A stretch of DNA of 64,000 nucleotides. Origin: Gordonibacter massiliensis (ex Traore et al. 2017). GTDB taxonomy: Bacteria; Actinomycetota; Coriobacteriia; Coriobacteriales; Eggerthellaceae. This document shows, piece after piece, positions 43,239-51,142 of this stretch. The translations under genes and the position numbers were made by a program. The notes beneath the pieces were generated by a model. It had not been told where the DNA came from and searched no databases. It saw nothing but the letters and a program-made list of their open reading frames with translations. Within the stretch, counting starts at the first letter, position 1, and the number at the start of each line of letters is the position of its first letter. The stretch spans positions 558,001 to 622,000 of the forward strand of contig LT827128.1 of assembly GCA_900170005.1 (NCBI GenBank), given 5' to 3'.

Positions 43239-44104
43239 CGCAGGAGCCGCGGCCCGCGTGGCCGTGCGCCGAGCCCGACCGCGACGCGTTCGTCGCGCTC
43301 GTGCGCGAGCAGGGCGCCGCGCTCTACCGCGACCTTCCCTGGCGCAACCTCGACGACCCCTACGCCGTGCTCGTGTCCGAGATCATGCTCCAGCAGACCC
43401 AGGTGGCGCGCGTGGGGCGGTTCTGGGAGCGCTTCATGGCGCTGTTCCCCACGGTAGACGCGCTCGCGTCGGCCGACACGGCCGACGTGCTGGCGCAATG
43501 GCAGGGCCTCGGCTACAACCGCCGCGCGATCGCCCTCAAGAGGACGGCCGACGCGTGCGCGGCCGAGCGCAGCGGCACGCTGCCCGACACGGCCGAGGAG
43601 CTGCAGCGCCTGCCCGGCATCGGCCCGGCCACGGCGGCCGGCGTCATGGCCTTCGCCTACAACCGCCCGTCCGTGTACATCGAGACGAACGTGCGCACGG
43701 TGTTCCTCCACGAGCTGTTCCCCGATCGCGAGAAGGTGGGCGACAAGGAGCTGGCGCCGCTCGTGGCCGACACGTGCCCCGAAGACGACGCCCGGGCGTG
43801 GTACTACGCGCTGCTCGACTACGGAGCGCACCTGAAAACGCAGGTGGCGAACCCCTCGCGGCGCAGCGCGCACTACGCGCGGCAGTCGGCGTTCGAAGGC
43901 TCGCGGCGCCAGAAGCGCGCCGAGCTCGTGCGCATCGTGCTGGCCGCTCCCGGCATCGGCGCGGCCGAGCTGGCCGAGCGGCTCGACTCCTTCGAGCTGG
44001 CCGGCGGCCGCTCCCAGGTGGACGCGGACGTGTTCGAGGGGATCGTGGCGGATCTCGTGGCGGAAGGTTTTTTCCGACGGGAGGGCGACGTTTTCCTTCC
44101 CTGA
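43229..44104 (+). CDS. mutY: MutY-like adenine glycosylase lacking the Fe-S cluster motif
   Basis: The 291-aa HhH-GPD protein has the MutY start DLPWRNLDDPYAVLVSEIMLQQTQV, including the conserved catalytic-region Glu, and the hairpin LPGIGPATAAGVMAFAYN. Two departures stand out: the LDGNV motif holding the catalytic Asp reads IETNV (Glu for Asp), and the four-Cys Fe-S motif after the HhH domain is absent. The C-terminal domain is short, about 75 residues, and winged-helix-like. MutY removes A paired with 8-oxoG. Activity on that substrate is inferred. Confidence 0.8.
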   Translation: MPLTQEPRPAWPCAEPDRDAFVALVREQGAALYRDLPWRNLDDPYAVLVSEIMLQQTQVARVGRFWERFMALFPTVDALASADTADVLAQWQGLGYNRRAIALKRTADACAAERSGTLPDTAEELQRLPGIGPATAAGVMAFAYNRPSVYIETNVRTVFLHELFPDREKVGDKELAPLVADTCPEDDARAWYYALLDYGAHLKTQVANPSRRSAHYARQSAFEGSRRQKRAELVRIVLAAPGIGAAELAERLDSFELAGGRSQVDADVFEGIVADLVAEGFFRREGDVFLP

Positions 44105-44391
44105 GCGATTCGCTGTGTGAAAATGTCAAGAGGAAACGCAACAGGTGCGATTCTGCTAAGAAATGCCTTGTCAGAGCGTTGTCTGATGGGTGTCATTAGC
44201 GTGGTTGAGTCAGAAAAATCGCAAAAATATTTTGCCAGGCATCGAAAGAGCGCGTCGAAAACCAAGCCTCCGCATCAATTGTACGCAGAGGCTCGGCTGG
44301 TAGGTGTTCGGCGGGGCGATGCCCCTATTGCGAAGGCGCTCGAGACGCGAAGTTGCCGCGGCGCCGGCTCAGCGCCGACGCCGCGGATCCG

Positions 44392-45249
44392 TCACGCCGC
44401 GAGCGCGGATCTGCATCTGCTCACTTCGCGCTCGAACGCCTCGCGGGCGCTCCGGCCTTCGAGCACGGCTCTCGGATAGTCGTTGATCCACGCGACCCGG
44501 AACGCCAGCTCTTCGGGCTGCACCTGATCGAAGACCGTGCCCTTCGGATACGAGCGCCTGAGCATCCTGTTCGTGTTTTCATTGCTGCCCCGCTCGCCGC
44601 TGCAGTACGGGTGGGCGTAGTAGATCTTCTCGATGCGCTTTATCCCCGCGTTCCGCAAGTGGTCGTACACGGATCTCGACATCGAATCGGCATCGCGGAA
44701 CTCTATGCCGTTGTCGTAGGTGACCGAGCGGACGAGGTGCCGGAAGTCCGGCCCGTAGGCGAGCTCGATCTCGTCGAAGGCCCGGGCCACCGAGGCTTGC
44801 TTTCTGTCGTCGATGAGGCTGGCGACGAGGAAGCGGGCCTTTCGCTCGACCAGGGTGAGCACGGCCTTCTTCCCGTTCTTGCTGCTCGCGACGAGATCCG
44901 CTTCCCAGTGGCCGAACTGGGAGCGCTTCAAGACGGACTTCGGCCTCGCCTCGATCGACTCACCGCCCGGCTGCTTGGCCTTCGATTTCGGGCGTTCGTC
45001 GAATTCCGGCTTCTCCGGCTTTCTGCGGCGGAAGCCGTACAGGAGGTGCGATTCCTCGATCCCGAGCGCTCCCTTGCGGATGTAGCTGTAGAGGGTGTTG
45101 GTGCATATCGAGGTCTTGAGCTCGCCGTTCGCGCGGGCTTTCTGGAGCGCCGCGTAGGGCGAGCACCCGTCCTCGACGATGTAGCGCTCGAGGGATACGC
45201 GCGGGCGATCGGCGAGAAGGTGTTCGAGACGAAGATCCACACGTCGCAC
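44392..45249 (-). pseudogene. IS30-family transposase, N-terminally truncated
   Basis: The 285-aa frame carries the IS30 catalytic triad: HWEADLV (Asp118), VTYDNGIEF (Asp179) and GERGSNENTNRML (Glu224), then RSYPKG. IS30 transposases have a helix-turn-helix N-terminus and are typically 320-400 aa; here the frame begins in the TSICTNTLYSYIRKG region with only about 50 residues before it. No terminal inverted repeats could be found. The insertion is probably inactive. The 44105-44391 spacer to mutY contains no gene. Confidence 0.8.
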
Positions 45250-45339
45250 GCCAAGGACCAGCGTAGGAACCTCAAGCTGATAGATTACGCCCGCTTCGCC
45301 GTCGAGCTTCTCGGCGCCCCGGCCGAAGGCGCGGCCTAG
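45200..45339 (+). pseudogene. C-terminal relic of a larger gene, possibly ParA-type ATPase
   Basis: The plus frame up to the TAG at 45337-45339 reads IGEKVFETKIHTSHAKD... and ends ELLGAPAEGAA, with no start codon before the truncated transposase. It resembles the end of a ParA-like partition ATPase, where a K[VI]F.T.I strand precedes the C-terminal helix, and is followed by a small gene with a good ribosome binding site, as in par loci. The left boundary is approximate and the identity is weakly supported. Confidence 0.35.
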
Positions 45340-45365
45340 CGGGCCGCGGACGAAAGGAGAACCGC

Positions 45366-45755
45366 ATGGCGAGGAAGATAAACGGGTCGTACGGCGTCGC
45401 CGACGCCATCGACGAGATGCTGCAGGGGACGCGCGAGCGCGAGCCTGGCGTCCAGGGCGCGAAGCCCGCGACGCCTGGGCGCGCGATGCCGGCGAAGGCC
45501 GCCGAGGCGGAAGCGCCGGCCGCGAAGGCTCCGCGCAAGAAGGCCCGGGAGAGCCCTGCGCGCAGGGAGCCGGAGGCGGGGGTCTACAAGATGTACGTCG
45601 AGCTCCCGGAGGAGTACGGCCTCGCGCTCTCTATGAGGAAGAAGACCTCCAAGGCTCCGGAGGACAAGTACATCGCCGACATCGTGGCCGCCGCGCTCGA
45701 CCGCTACATGGCGAAGGAGGTCGATGCGGCGCGGTCTATACTTGGAATGGAGTAG
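45366..45755 (+). CDS. Small DNA-binding-like protein, possible partition partner
   Basis: The 129-aa protein has an N-terminal KINGSYGVADAIDEML, an Ala/Lys/Pro-rich linker (about 25-70), and a C-terminal stretch resembling ribbon-helix-helix proteins (VYKMYVELPEEYGLALSM, then a helix IADIVAAALDRYM). CGAAAGGAG lies 5-6 bp before the ATG. It sits 26 bp after the disrupted relic frame, which may encode the end of a ParA ATPase. The plasmid-partition role is inference. From 45756 to 45939 nothing is seen. Confidence 0.6.
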   Translation: MARKINGSYGVADAIDEMLQGTREREPGVQGAKPATPGRAMPAKAAEAEAPAAKAPRKKARESPARREPEAGVYKMYVELPEEYGLALSMRKKTSKAPEDKYIADIVAAALDRYMAKEVDAARSILGME

Positions 45756-45939
45756 TCGTTCGGGAATCGTCATTCCGCTTTGTTGGAAGAGACCTTGGGG
45801 GAGGCGGTTTTGCGAAAGGCTTTGCACTGGCGGGGATCGAATAAGGTGCTGGCTGCAATCTCATATTGCCGTTGAGTTCGGTTTCTCCGTCCTCGTTCGA
45901 CTTTGCAGATCCTTCGCATTGGCTAGGATTGCCCTTCCG

Positions 45940-47442
45940 CTAGTCTTCTTCGCGTTTGGAGAATTTTGACAAGAAGATGCGGTACAGAGCTTGGTCGGGC
46001 TCGATCTCGGCGGCTCTCCTCGCCTTATCGAGGGCCTCCTCGTCATCCCCGAGTTTCAACAGGATTTCACTGAGCTTGAAGTGGTAAAAAGCGTTGCCGG
46101 GCTCGATCTCGGCGGCCATCCTCGCCTCATTGAGGGCCTCCTCGTCATGCCCTAGTTTCAACAGGATGTTGCTGAGCTCCATGTGGTAAAAAGCGTTGCC
46201 GGGCTCGGCCTCGGTGGCCATCCTCGCCGCATTGAGGGCCTCCTCGTCATCCCCTAGTTTCAACAGGATGTCGCTGAGCTCCATGTGGTGAACAGCGTTG
46301 CCGGGCTCGATCTCGGCGGCCATCCTCGCCTCATCGAGGGCCTCCTTGTGCCTGCCGAGAGCCGACAGAGCTTCGCTGAGCTCCATATGGAAAAATGCGT
46401 TGCCGGGCTCGATCTCGGCGGCCATCCTCGCCTCATCGAGGGCCTCCTCGTTTTCCCCGAGTTTCAACAGCATGTCGCTAAGCCTTATGTGGTAATAAGG
46501 GCTGCCGGGCTCGATCTCGGCAGCCATCCTCGCCTCATCGAGGGCCTCCTTGTGCCTGCCGAGAGCCGACAGGGCGTCGCTGAGCTCGCTGCGGTAGAGT
46601 GCGTTGCTTTCATGTTCGCGAACCAGCTTGTCGAGTATCGCTAATGCCTCCCGGTTGCGGCCTATCGAGGCAAGGATGCGCGCCTTCCTCGATAAGAGTT
46701 CGTCGCTTTCCCCGTCCTTCTCGATGGCCTTGTCGAGTTCTTTCAGGGCGACATCGTAGTTTCTTCTTCCGTACGCGTTTGCCGCCAAAACGGAATGCAG
46801 AAGCGCGGGCTTTTCGGTTTCGGAGTCGGATGTCGGTCTGTTTCCCCTGTCGTGTATTTCAGTAGCAGCCTGTATTAGAGCTTCAAGATTGGCAGCATGC
46901 TCGTCTACTTCTTTGGAAAGAAGGACGTACTTCTCCTGAAGCTCATTGATGCCTTTGATCTTCTCGTCTGCCAACCGGCCGATGGCCGCGGCGCTTTCCG
47001 TCTTGAACTCGGCAATGCTTTCTTGCGATCTCCTCTTGAATTCGATGATATGCTCCTTCTGCAGAAGCCCGTAATTCATCAGGGGGATGATGATGACGAA
47101 GGCCGCTATCAGCACGCCGAATATCGAAAGCAGGGACTGCCAGTCGGACTTGAAGCTCTCGTATCGATCCTCCATCATCGAGTACGCTTCGTAGAAGTTC
47201 TCAGGGCTCTCGCCGAACTTGTTGCCGCCGATGGTCATGCTTGCGGCCGATCCTTCCGCGGTCGCATCGGATAGCGTTTCGATGCGCTCTTGGAGCGATG
47301 CGGAAACCTCCCTCATTTCGCCCTTCGCGGATTCGAGGGAAAGCCAGCAGTACGCAGCGATTCCGATCGACGCGATCGCTATCGCGATGCAGATCGTGCA
47401 AAGCGAGATGCTCGCGCTTCTGTAAGCCTTGGCTTTGGCCAT
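45940..47442 (-). CDS. Membrane TPR protein with near-identical repeats
   Basis: The 500-aa protein starts at the ATG at 47442 (AAGGAGA 7 bp upstream). It has two membrane segments (about 12-34 and 105-127) flanking a roughly 70-residue outside loop, a coiled coil (about 130-200), and then about nine TPR units to the C-terminus. Six units share almost the same text (EALDEARMAAEIEPGN), which is unusual for diverged TPRs. No enzymatic motif is seen. It is probably a membrane scaffold of variable length. It lies between mobile-element scars. Confidence 0.75.
   Translation of the reverse strand: MAKAKAYRSASISLCTICIAIAIASIGIAAYCWLSLESAKGEMREVSASLQERIETLSDATAEGSAASMTIGGNKFGESPENFYEAYSMMEDRYESFKSDWQSLLSIFGVLIAAFVIIIPLMNYGLLQKEHIIEFKRRSQESIAEFKTESAAAIGRLADEKIKGINELQEKYVLLSKEVDEHAANLEALIQAATEIHDRGNRPTSDSETEKPALLHSVLAANAYGRRNYDVALKELDKAIEKDGESDELLSRKARILASIGRNREALAILDKLVREHESNALYRSELSDALSALGRHKEALDEARMAAEIEPGSPYYHIRLSDMLLKLGENEEALDEARMAAEIEPGNAFFHMELSEALSALGRHKEALDEARMAAEIEPGNAVHHMELSDILLKLGDDEEALNAARMATEAEPGNAFYHMELSNILLKLGHDEEALNEARMAAEIEPGNAFYHFKLSEILLKLGDDEEALDKARRAAEIEPDQALYRIFLSKFSKREED
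46000..46600. repeat. About six tandem 102-bp DNA repeats in the TPR gene
   Basis: Units of 34 codons repeat with few differences (the plus strand reads TCTCGGCGGCCATCCTCGCC each time). The high DNA identity points to recent duplication, so repeat number may vary between strains by slippage. Confidence 0.85.
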
Positions 47443-47671
47443 CCGAGTCTCCTTGAGGTTCAGCGCATCTTCCAAGCTTGACGGCAAAATAGACCGTAGA
47501 GATCATATTACACCTACGGTTCGTTTCCTGGAGCCTGGGATCGAGCATGAGGCTGGGCGCGCGAGCGATCTCACCGTCCGACGGCGTTGCCGTAGTCGCA
47601 GAGGCCGTCTTGCGCGACCTCCGGCACTATCGCCTCGACGAACCATCGCGGGTTCTCGTACCACAAGTAAG

Positions 47672-47701
47672 TTGTGTGCGAGCGATTCGCTGTGATAGAA
47701 T
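47672..47701 (+). promoter_or_regulatory. mntP: Promoter of the mntP leader
   Basis: The -35 TTGTGT (47672-47677) and -10 TAGAAT (47696-47701, extended TGTGA) are 18 bp apart. Transcription would begin near 47708, just at the riboswitch. Confidence 0.75.
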
Positions 47702-47753
47702 ACCCCAATCCCGTGAGGGAGTAGTCGACGCCTTCGGGCGCGGTTCGGTCAAC
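47685..47753 (-). pseudogene. Relic of an HxlR-family regulator
   Basis: The minus frame contains HVDRTAPEGVDYSLTGLG, which matches the wing of HxlR proteins (compare IPPRVEYRLTEKG in the intact one here). No helix-turn-helix or start precedes it, and the text afterwards does not match the family. It overlaps the mntP promoter and leader, so it may be coincidental. Confidence 0.3.
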
Positions 47754-47835
47754 ATGCTGCTTCGCACTAGGAAGCTGGCCGGCCTTAAACGACAAGACTC
47801 GCGGTGTGGCGTAGGCGTCGCACCGTGCTTTTACT
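47708..47835 (+). promoter_or_regulatory. Manganese-sensing riboswitch (yybP-ykoY type)
   Basis: The leader of mntP shows the conserved yybP-ykoY pieces in order: GAGGGAGTAGTCG, a stem (GCCTTCGGGC), GGTCAACATGCTGCTTCGCA, then CCGGCCTTAAACGACAAGAC. The motif classes known from the family bind Mn2+ and switch on Mn exporters such as MntP. It is preceded by a good promoter and followed by a terminator hairpin, so control is probably by preventing termination when Mn2+ is bound. Boundaries are approximate. Confidence 0.85.
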
Positions 47836-47838
47836 CAG

Positions 47839-47865
47839 CCGACGCGCCCGCGTCGGTATTTTTTT
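47839..47865 (+). terminator. Riboswitch expression-platform terminator
   Basis: CCGACGCG and CGCGTCGG form a stem around CC, followed by TATTTTTTT. It is 59 bp before the mntP start, so full expression needs read-through. Confidence 0.9.
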
Positions 47866-47923
47866 GCCCGCGGCCGGAAGAGAGGTCGGGCGCGCAATAG
47901 GACGAGAACGAGGGGGAAGCATC

Positions 47924-48502
47924 GTGGGATTCGTCGAGCTGTTCCTGGTGGCGGTGGGGCTGTCTATGGACGCCTTCGCCGTGTCGGTGTGCAAAGGTCT
48001 GTGCATGAAGCGCCTGGACGTGCGACAAGCGCTGGTCATCGCGTTGTTCTTCGGGGGCTTCCAAGCGCTCATGCCGCTGGTGGGCTGGGCGCTGGGAACG
48101 CAGTTCGAGCAGTACATCACCCCGGTGGACCACTGGATAGCGTTCGTCTTGCTGGCGTTCATCGGCGGCAAGATGCTGTGGGACGCCTTTCGCGGCGGCG
48201 AGGAGGAGCTGTCCTGCCCGGCGGACGGCAAGCTCGACCTTCGCGAGCTGGTGATGCTGTCGGTGGCCACGAGCATCGACGCGCTGGCCGTGGGCATCAC
48301 GTTCGCGTTTTTGCGCGTGGACATCGTGTCGTCCGTGGCCCTGATCGGCGCGACGACGTTCGTTTTGGCGCTGGCAGGCGTGGCTGTGGGCCATCGCTTC
48401 GGCGCGCGCTACGAGAAGCCCGCCACCATCGTCGGCGGCATCGTGCTCGTCCTCATCGGCACGAAGATCCTTCTAGAGCACCTGGGCCTCATCGCGTTCT
48501 AA
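47924..48502 (+). CDS. mntP: Manganese efflux pump MntP
   Basis: The 192-aa protein has six membrane helices and the paired family motifs LFLVAVGLSMDAFAVSVCKG and LVMLSVATSIDALAVGITF, whose Asp residues lie in the transport path. It exports Mn2+. The GTG start has AGGGGGAAG 5 bp upstream. The upstream Mn riboswitch confirms the assignment. Confidence 0.95.
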   Translation: MGFVELFLVAVGLSMDAFAVSVCKGLCMKRLDVRQALVIALFFGGFQALMPLVGWALGTQFEQYITPVDHWIAFVLLAFIGGKMLWDAFRGGEEELSCPADGKLDLRELVMLSVATSIDALAVGITFAFLRVDIVSSVALIGATTFVLALAGVAVGHRFGARYEKPATIVGGIVLVLIGTKILLEHLGLIAF

Positions 48503-48574
48503 AAGCGCGCCGCGCTATGCGCCCCCCGCGGTTGCCCCCGTGGCGCATGGGGGAGCGCGCAGCGCGACGCCTAT

Positions 48575-49426
48575 TTACGCCACCGGGTAGCTGCCCAGCA
48601 CCTTCACTTCGCGCAGCTTGAGGCGCAGGCAGTTGAGGGCGGTTTGCACGGGCAGGGAGTTGGCGTCTTCTTTGAACTCGATGAAGAACATGTAATCGCC
48701 CAGCGCCTGCTTCGTGGGGCGCGACTGGATCATGGACAGGTTGATGCCGGCGTAGGCGAACTCCGAAAGGATCATGTTCAGCGTGCCCGCCCGGTCGACC
48801 TGCAAGAACAGCGCGAGCGACGTCTTGTAGCGCTCGCCGCGGAACACCTGGGGGTGCCCCTGGCGGCCGATGAGGGCGAACGACGTCTGGTTGCCGAAGT
48901 GGTCCTCGATGTCGCGCTCGACGACCCGCGCGCCGTACAGCTCGGCGGCGAACGCGTTCGCGATGCCCGCCACGTGCGGGTTCTCCAGCGCCAGCCGCGC
49001 GCTCTCCGCCGTGGAGGACGTGGTGACGGACGCGCGCCCCGGCAGGCGCTCGGCCAGAAAGCGGCGGCACTGCGCGAGGCCCTGGGCGTGCGAGGCCACG
49101 GTGTTCACGTCCTCCAGCTTGGCGTCGGGGTGCATGACCAGGCAGTGGTGGATGTCGATGACCTCCTCGCCCAAAATGGTGGCCGTGCTCTTGAACGCGA
49201 AGTTGTCGAGCGTGGCCGTGACCGACCCTTCGAGCGAGTTCTCCTTGGCCACGACGCCGAACTCGCACTTGCCGCGGTCCACGCTGTCGAACACCTCGTC
49301 GAACGAGGCGCACTCCAGAAGCTGCGGCTCGTCGATGCCGAGCCGGGCGGCGAAAGCGCGCGCGGCTTCGTCGGTGTAGGTGCCGGCGGGGCCGAGGTAG
49401 GCGAATACGGGTTCGGTGGCGTGCAT
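48575..49426 (-). CDS. pheA: Prephenate dehydratase
   Basis: The 283-aa monofunctional enzyme has a PDT domain (1-185; AYLGPAGTYTDEAA, NSLEGSV, GNQTSFALIGRQ) and a C-terminal ACT domain (about 195-280; LNMILSEFAYAGINLSMIQSRP), which binds Phe for feedback inhibition. It converts prephenate to phenylpyruvate in phenylalanine synthesis. AAGGA 7 bp upstream sets the start. A TATCAT -10 candidate on the minus strand is at 49539-49544. Confidence 0.93.
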   Translation of the reverse strand: MHATEPVFAYLGPAGTYTDEAARAFAARLGIDEPQLLECASFDEVFDSVDRGKCEFGVVAKENSLEGSVTATLDNFAFKSTATILGEEVIDIHHCLVMHPDAKLEDVNTVASHAQGLAQCRRFLAERLPGRASVTTSSTAESARLALENPHVAGIANAFAAELYGARVVERDIEDHFGNQTSFALIGRQGHPQVFRGERYKTSLALFLQVDRAGTLNMILSEFAYAGINLSMIQSRPTKQALGDYMFFIEFKEDANSLPVQTALNCLRLKLREVKVLGSYPVA

Positions 49427-49705
49427 GGAGGCGTCCTTCGGTCGCGATGTTCAGTGGCTGGCGGCGCCGCGCACGGCGGCGCGCGGTGCTCCGCGGTCGA
49501 CGCGGCCGAGGAATCCGGGTCGCGTCGAGCGTCGTCTTATGATATCCTTCCGTGCGGTGTCGCCCGAGGGGTGGGCCGCTTCTTATGCAGGAATCCTACA
49601 ATTCTCCTGTTTTTCGATGAGCGGCCTTGTATCGCGCATGATTCGAGGGGGTGTGCTCCAATATGCGCGATTTTGCATAAAAGCATGATTAACCTGCATA
49701 AATTA

Positions 49706-49731
49706 TGTTACGACAAATGGCTTCCGTAACA
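49706..49731. promoter_or_regulatory. Dyad TGTTACG-N12-CGTAACA upstream of the membrane hydrogenase
   Basis: Perfect 7-bp arms lie about 120 bp before hyaA in an AT-rich leader (49427-49852) that also holds repeated TGCATAA boxes (around 49671-49701). The position suits control of hydrogenase expression. The arms resemble those of the palindrome at 1696-1717. No regulator is assigned. Confidence 0.5.
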
Positions 49732-49852
49732 TTTTTGAACCATTTGCGGGCCAATCGTTGCGCTCGCGCCGTCGTTGCGTAATTTAAAACATTTCTCGGG
49801 GAGAATACTAAATAGTGCAATGTCAGACGAGAGCACCTGAGGAGGTGTGCAC

Positions 49853-51136
49853 ATGGAAACAGAGGCCACGGTTTCAGAGTTTCAGAACATGCTTTCCGCC
49901 CGCGGTGTGACGCGGCGCAGCTTCATGAAACTTTGCGGCGCCGTTGCCGCGGCTGCCGGGCTGTCCCAGCTCGCCGCGCCGCAGATAGCGCAGGCCCTCG
50001 AGAAATCCGTGATCGGCGCTACGAAGGGGAAGCTGTACCCGGTAATCTGGATCGAAGGCGCGTCGTGCACGGGTTGTACCGAGTCGTTCGCCCAGGTTGA
50101 GACGCCGGATCCCGCGAGCGTCGTGCTCGAGCTTATCTCGCTCAACTATTCCGAGACGCTGTCCGCAGCCGCCGGTTGGTCGATGGAGGAAGCCAAGGAG
50201 CAGACCATCGAGGCCGGGAACTACATCCTGGTGTACGAAGGCGCCGTGCTGGAAGGCTGGGGCGGCCAAGCGCTGCGCGTGGCCGACAAGCCCGGCACGG
50301 AGCATCTGATCGAGGCTGCCGAGAAGGCCAACGCGGTCGTCGCGCTGGGCTCTTGCGCCGTCAACGGCGGCTGGATGGGCGCCCATCCGAACTCTTCGGA
50401 CGCCCTGGGCGTTCAGGCGTTCCTGAAGAAGGCCGGCATCGATACGCCGGTCATCAACATCCCGGGCTGCCCCGCGAACCCCGAGTGGCTCGTGTCCGTG
50501 CTCGTCGACGTCGTGCTGCTCGAGAAGCTGCCGGCGCTCAACAGCGAGAACAAGCCCTCCGGCATCTTCGACCAGACGATCCACGACAACTGCGAGCGTC
50601 GCGGCCACTTCGAGAACGGCGAGTTCGTCTACCAGTTTGGTTCCGAGGAAGAGGCCAAGGGCTACTGCCTGTATCCCATGGGCTGCCGCGGACCGCAGAC
50701 GAAGTCCAACTGCGGCGTGACGCTGTGGAACGACCGTCGCAGCTGGTGCGTGCAGGCGGGTTCCCCCTGCATCGGCTGCTGCGAGGCCAACCCGAACGAT
50801 CCCGGCCACAACTGGGTCGAGGTCAACACCCCGTTCTACAAGCGCCATCGCGACCTGCGCATCGGCGACTGGATGGTCCAGCCCGGCACGATCGCCCTCG
50901 GCATCACCGGCATCCTGGCCGCCGCGCTCGTCGTGCACGGCTTCGGCATGAAGGTGTCCGGCCGCATGGACGGCGGCGCCGACTTCGAGAAGGTCCGCGC
51001 CTGGGACAAGAACCATCCCGACAAGTCCATCGGCAAGTACAACCTCTCGCGCGACGAGGCCAAGGCCGCGTGCGAGAAGAGCAGCAAGAACAGCCAGGCA
51101 AAGCCTGTCGAAACCGATGAAGAAGAAGGGAGGTAA
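49853..51136 (+). CDS. hyaA: Membrane-bound [NiFe] hydrogenase, small subunit
   Basis: The 427-aa protein has a Tat signal (RRSFMKLCGAVAAAAG, about 21-45) and the group 1 cluster ligands GASCTGCTES, LGSCAVNGGW, NIPGCPANPEW, then CLYPMGCRGPQTKSNC and CIGCCEANPNDPG. A C-terminal membrane anchor follows (about 345-370). It carries electrons from the active site towards the cytochrome b. The start is the ATG at 49853 with GAGGAGG 7 bp upstream. It is first of hyaABC. Group 1 membership is clear; the exact subgroup needs a tree. Confidence 0.94.
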   Translation: METEATVSEFQNMLSARGVTRRSFMKLCGAVAAAAGLSQLAAPQIAQALEKSVIGATKGKLYPVIWIEGASCTGCTESFAQVETPDPASVVLELISLNYSETLSAAAGWSMEEAKEQTIEAGNYILVYEGAVLEGWGGQALRVADKPGTEHLIEAAEKANAVVALGSCAVNGGWMGAHPNSSDALGVQAFLKKAGIDTPVINIPGCPANPEWLVSVLVDVVLLEKLPALNSENKPSGIFDQTIHDNCERRGHFENGEFVYQFGSEEEAKGYCLYPMGCRGPQTKSNCGVTLWNDRRSWCVQAGSPCIGCCEANPNDPGHNWVEVNTPFYKRHRDLRIGDWMVQPGTIALGITGILAAALVVHGFGMKVSGRMDGGADFEKVRAWDKNHPDKSIGKYNLSRDEAKAACEKSSKNSQAKPVETDEEEGR

Positions 51137-51142
51137 GCCTAC

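Noticed and set aside
44105-45249. Complete IS30 element
   Set aside because: No terminal inverted repeats or target duplication could be found and the transposase lacks its N-terminus.
46000-46600. CRISPR or rearranged satellite
   Set aside because: The 102-bp period keeps the reading frame and encodes TPR units, so it is coding repeat expansion.
46285-46644. Plus-strand ORF of 119 aa opposite the TPR gene
   Set aside because: It is the complement of the tandem repeats, so its own repeats are a reflection of them; no start signal.
47571-47795. 74-aa minus-strand gene over the mntP leader
   Set aside because: Only a short HxlR-like patch is recognisable, there is no HTH, and the DNA is better explained by the riboswitch promoter and aptamer.
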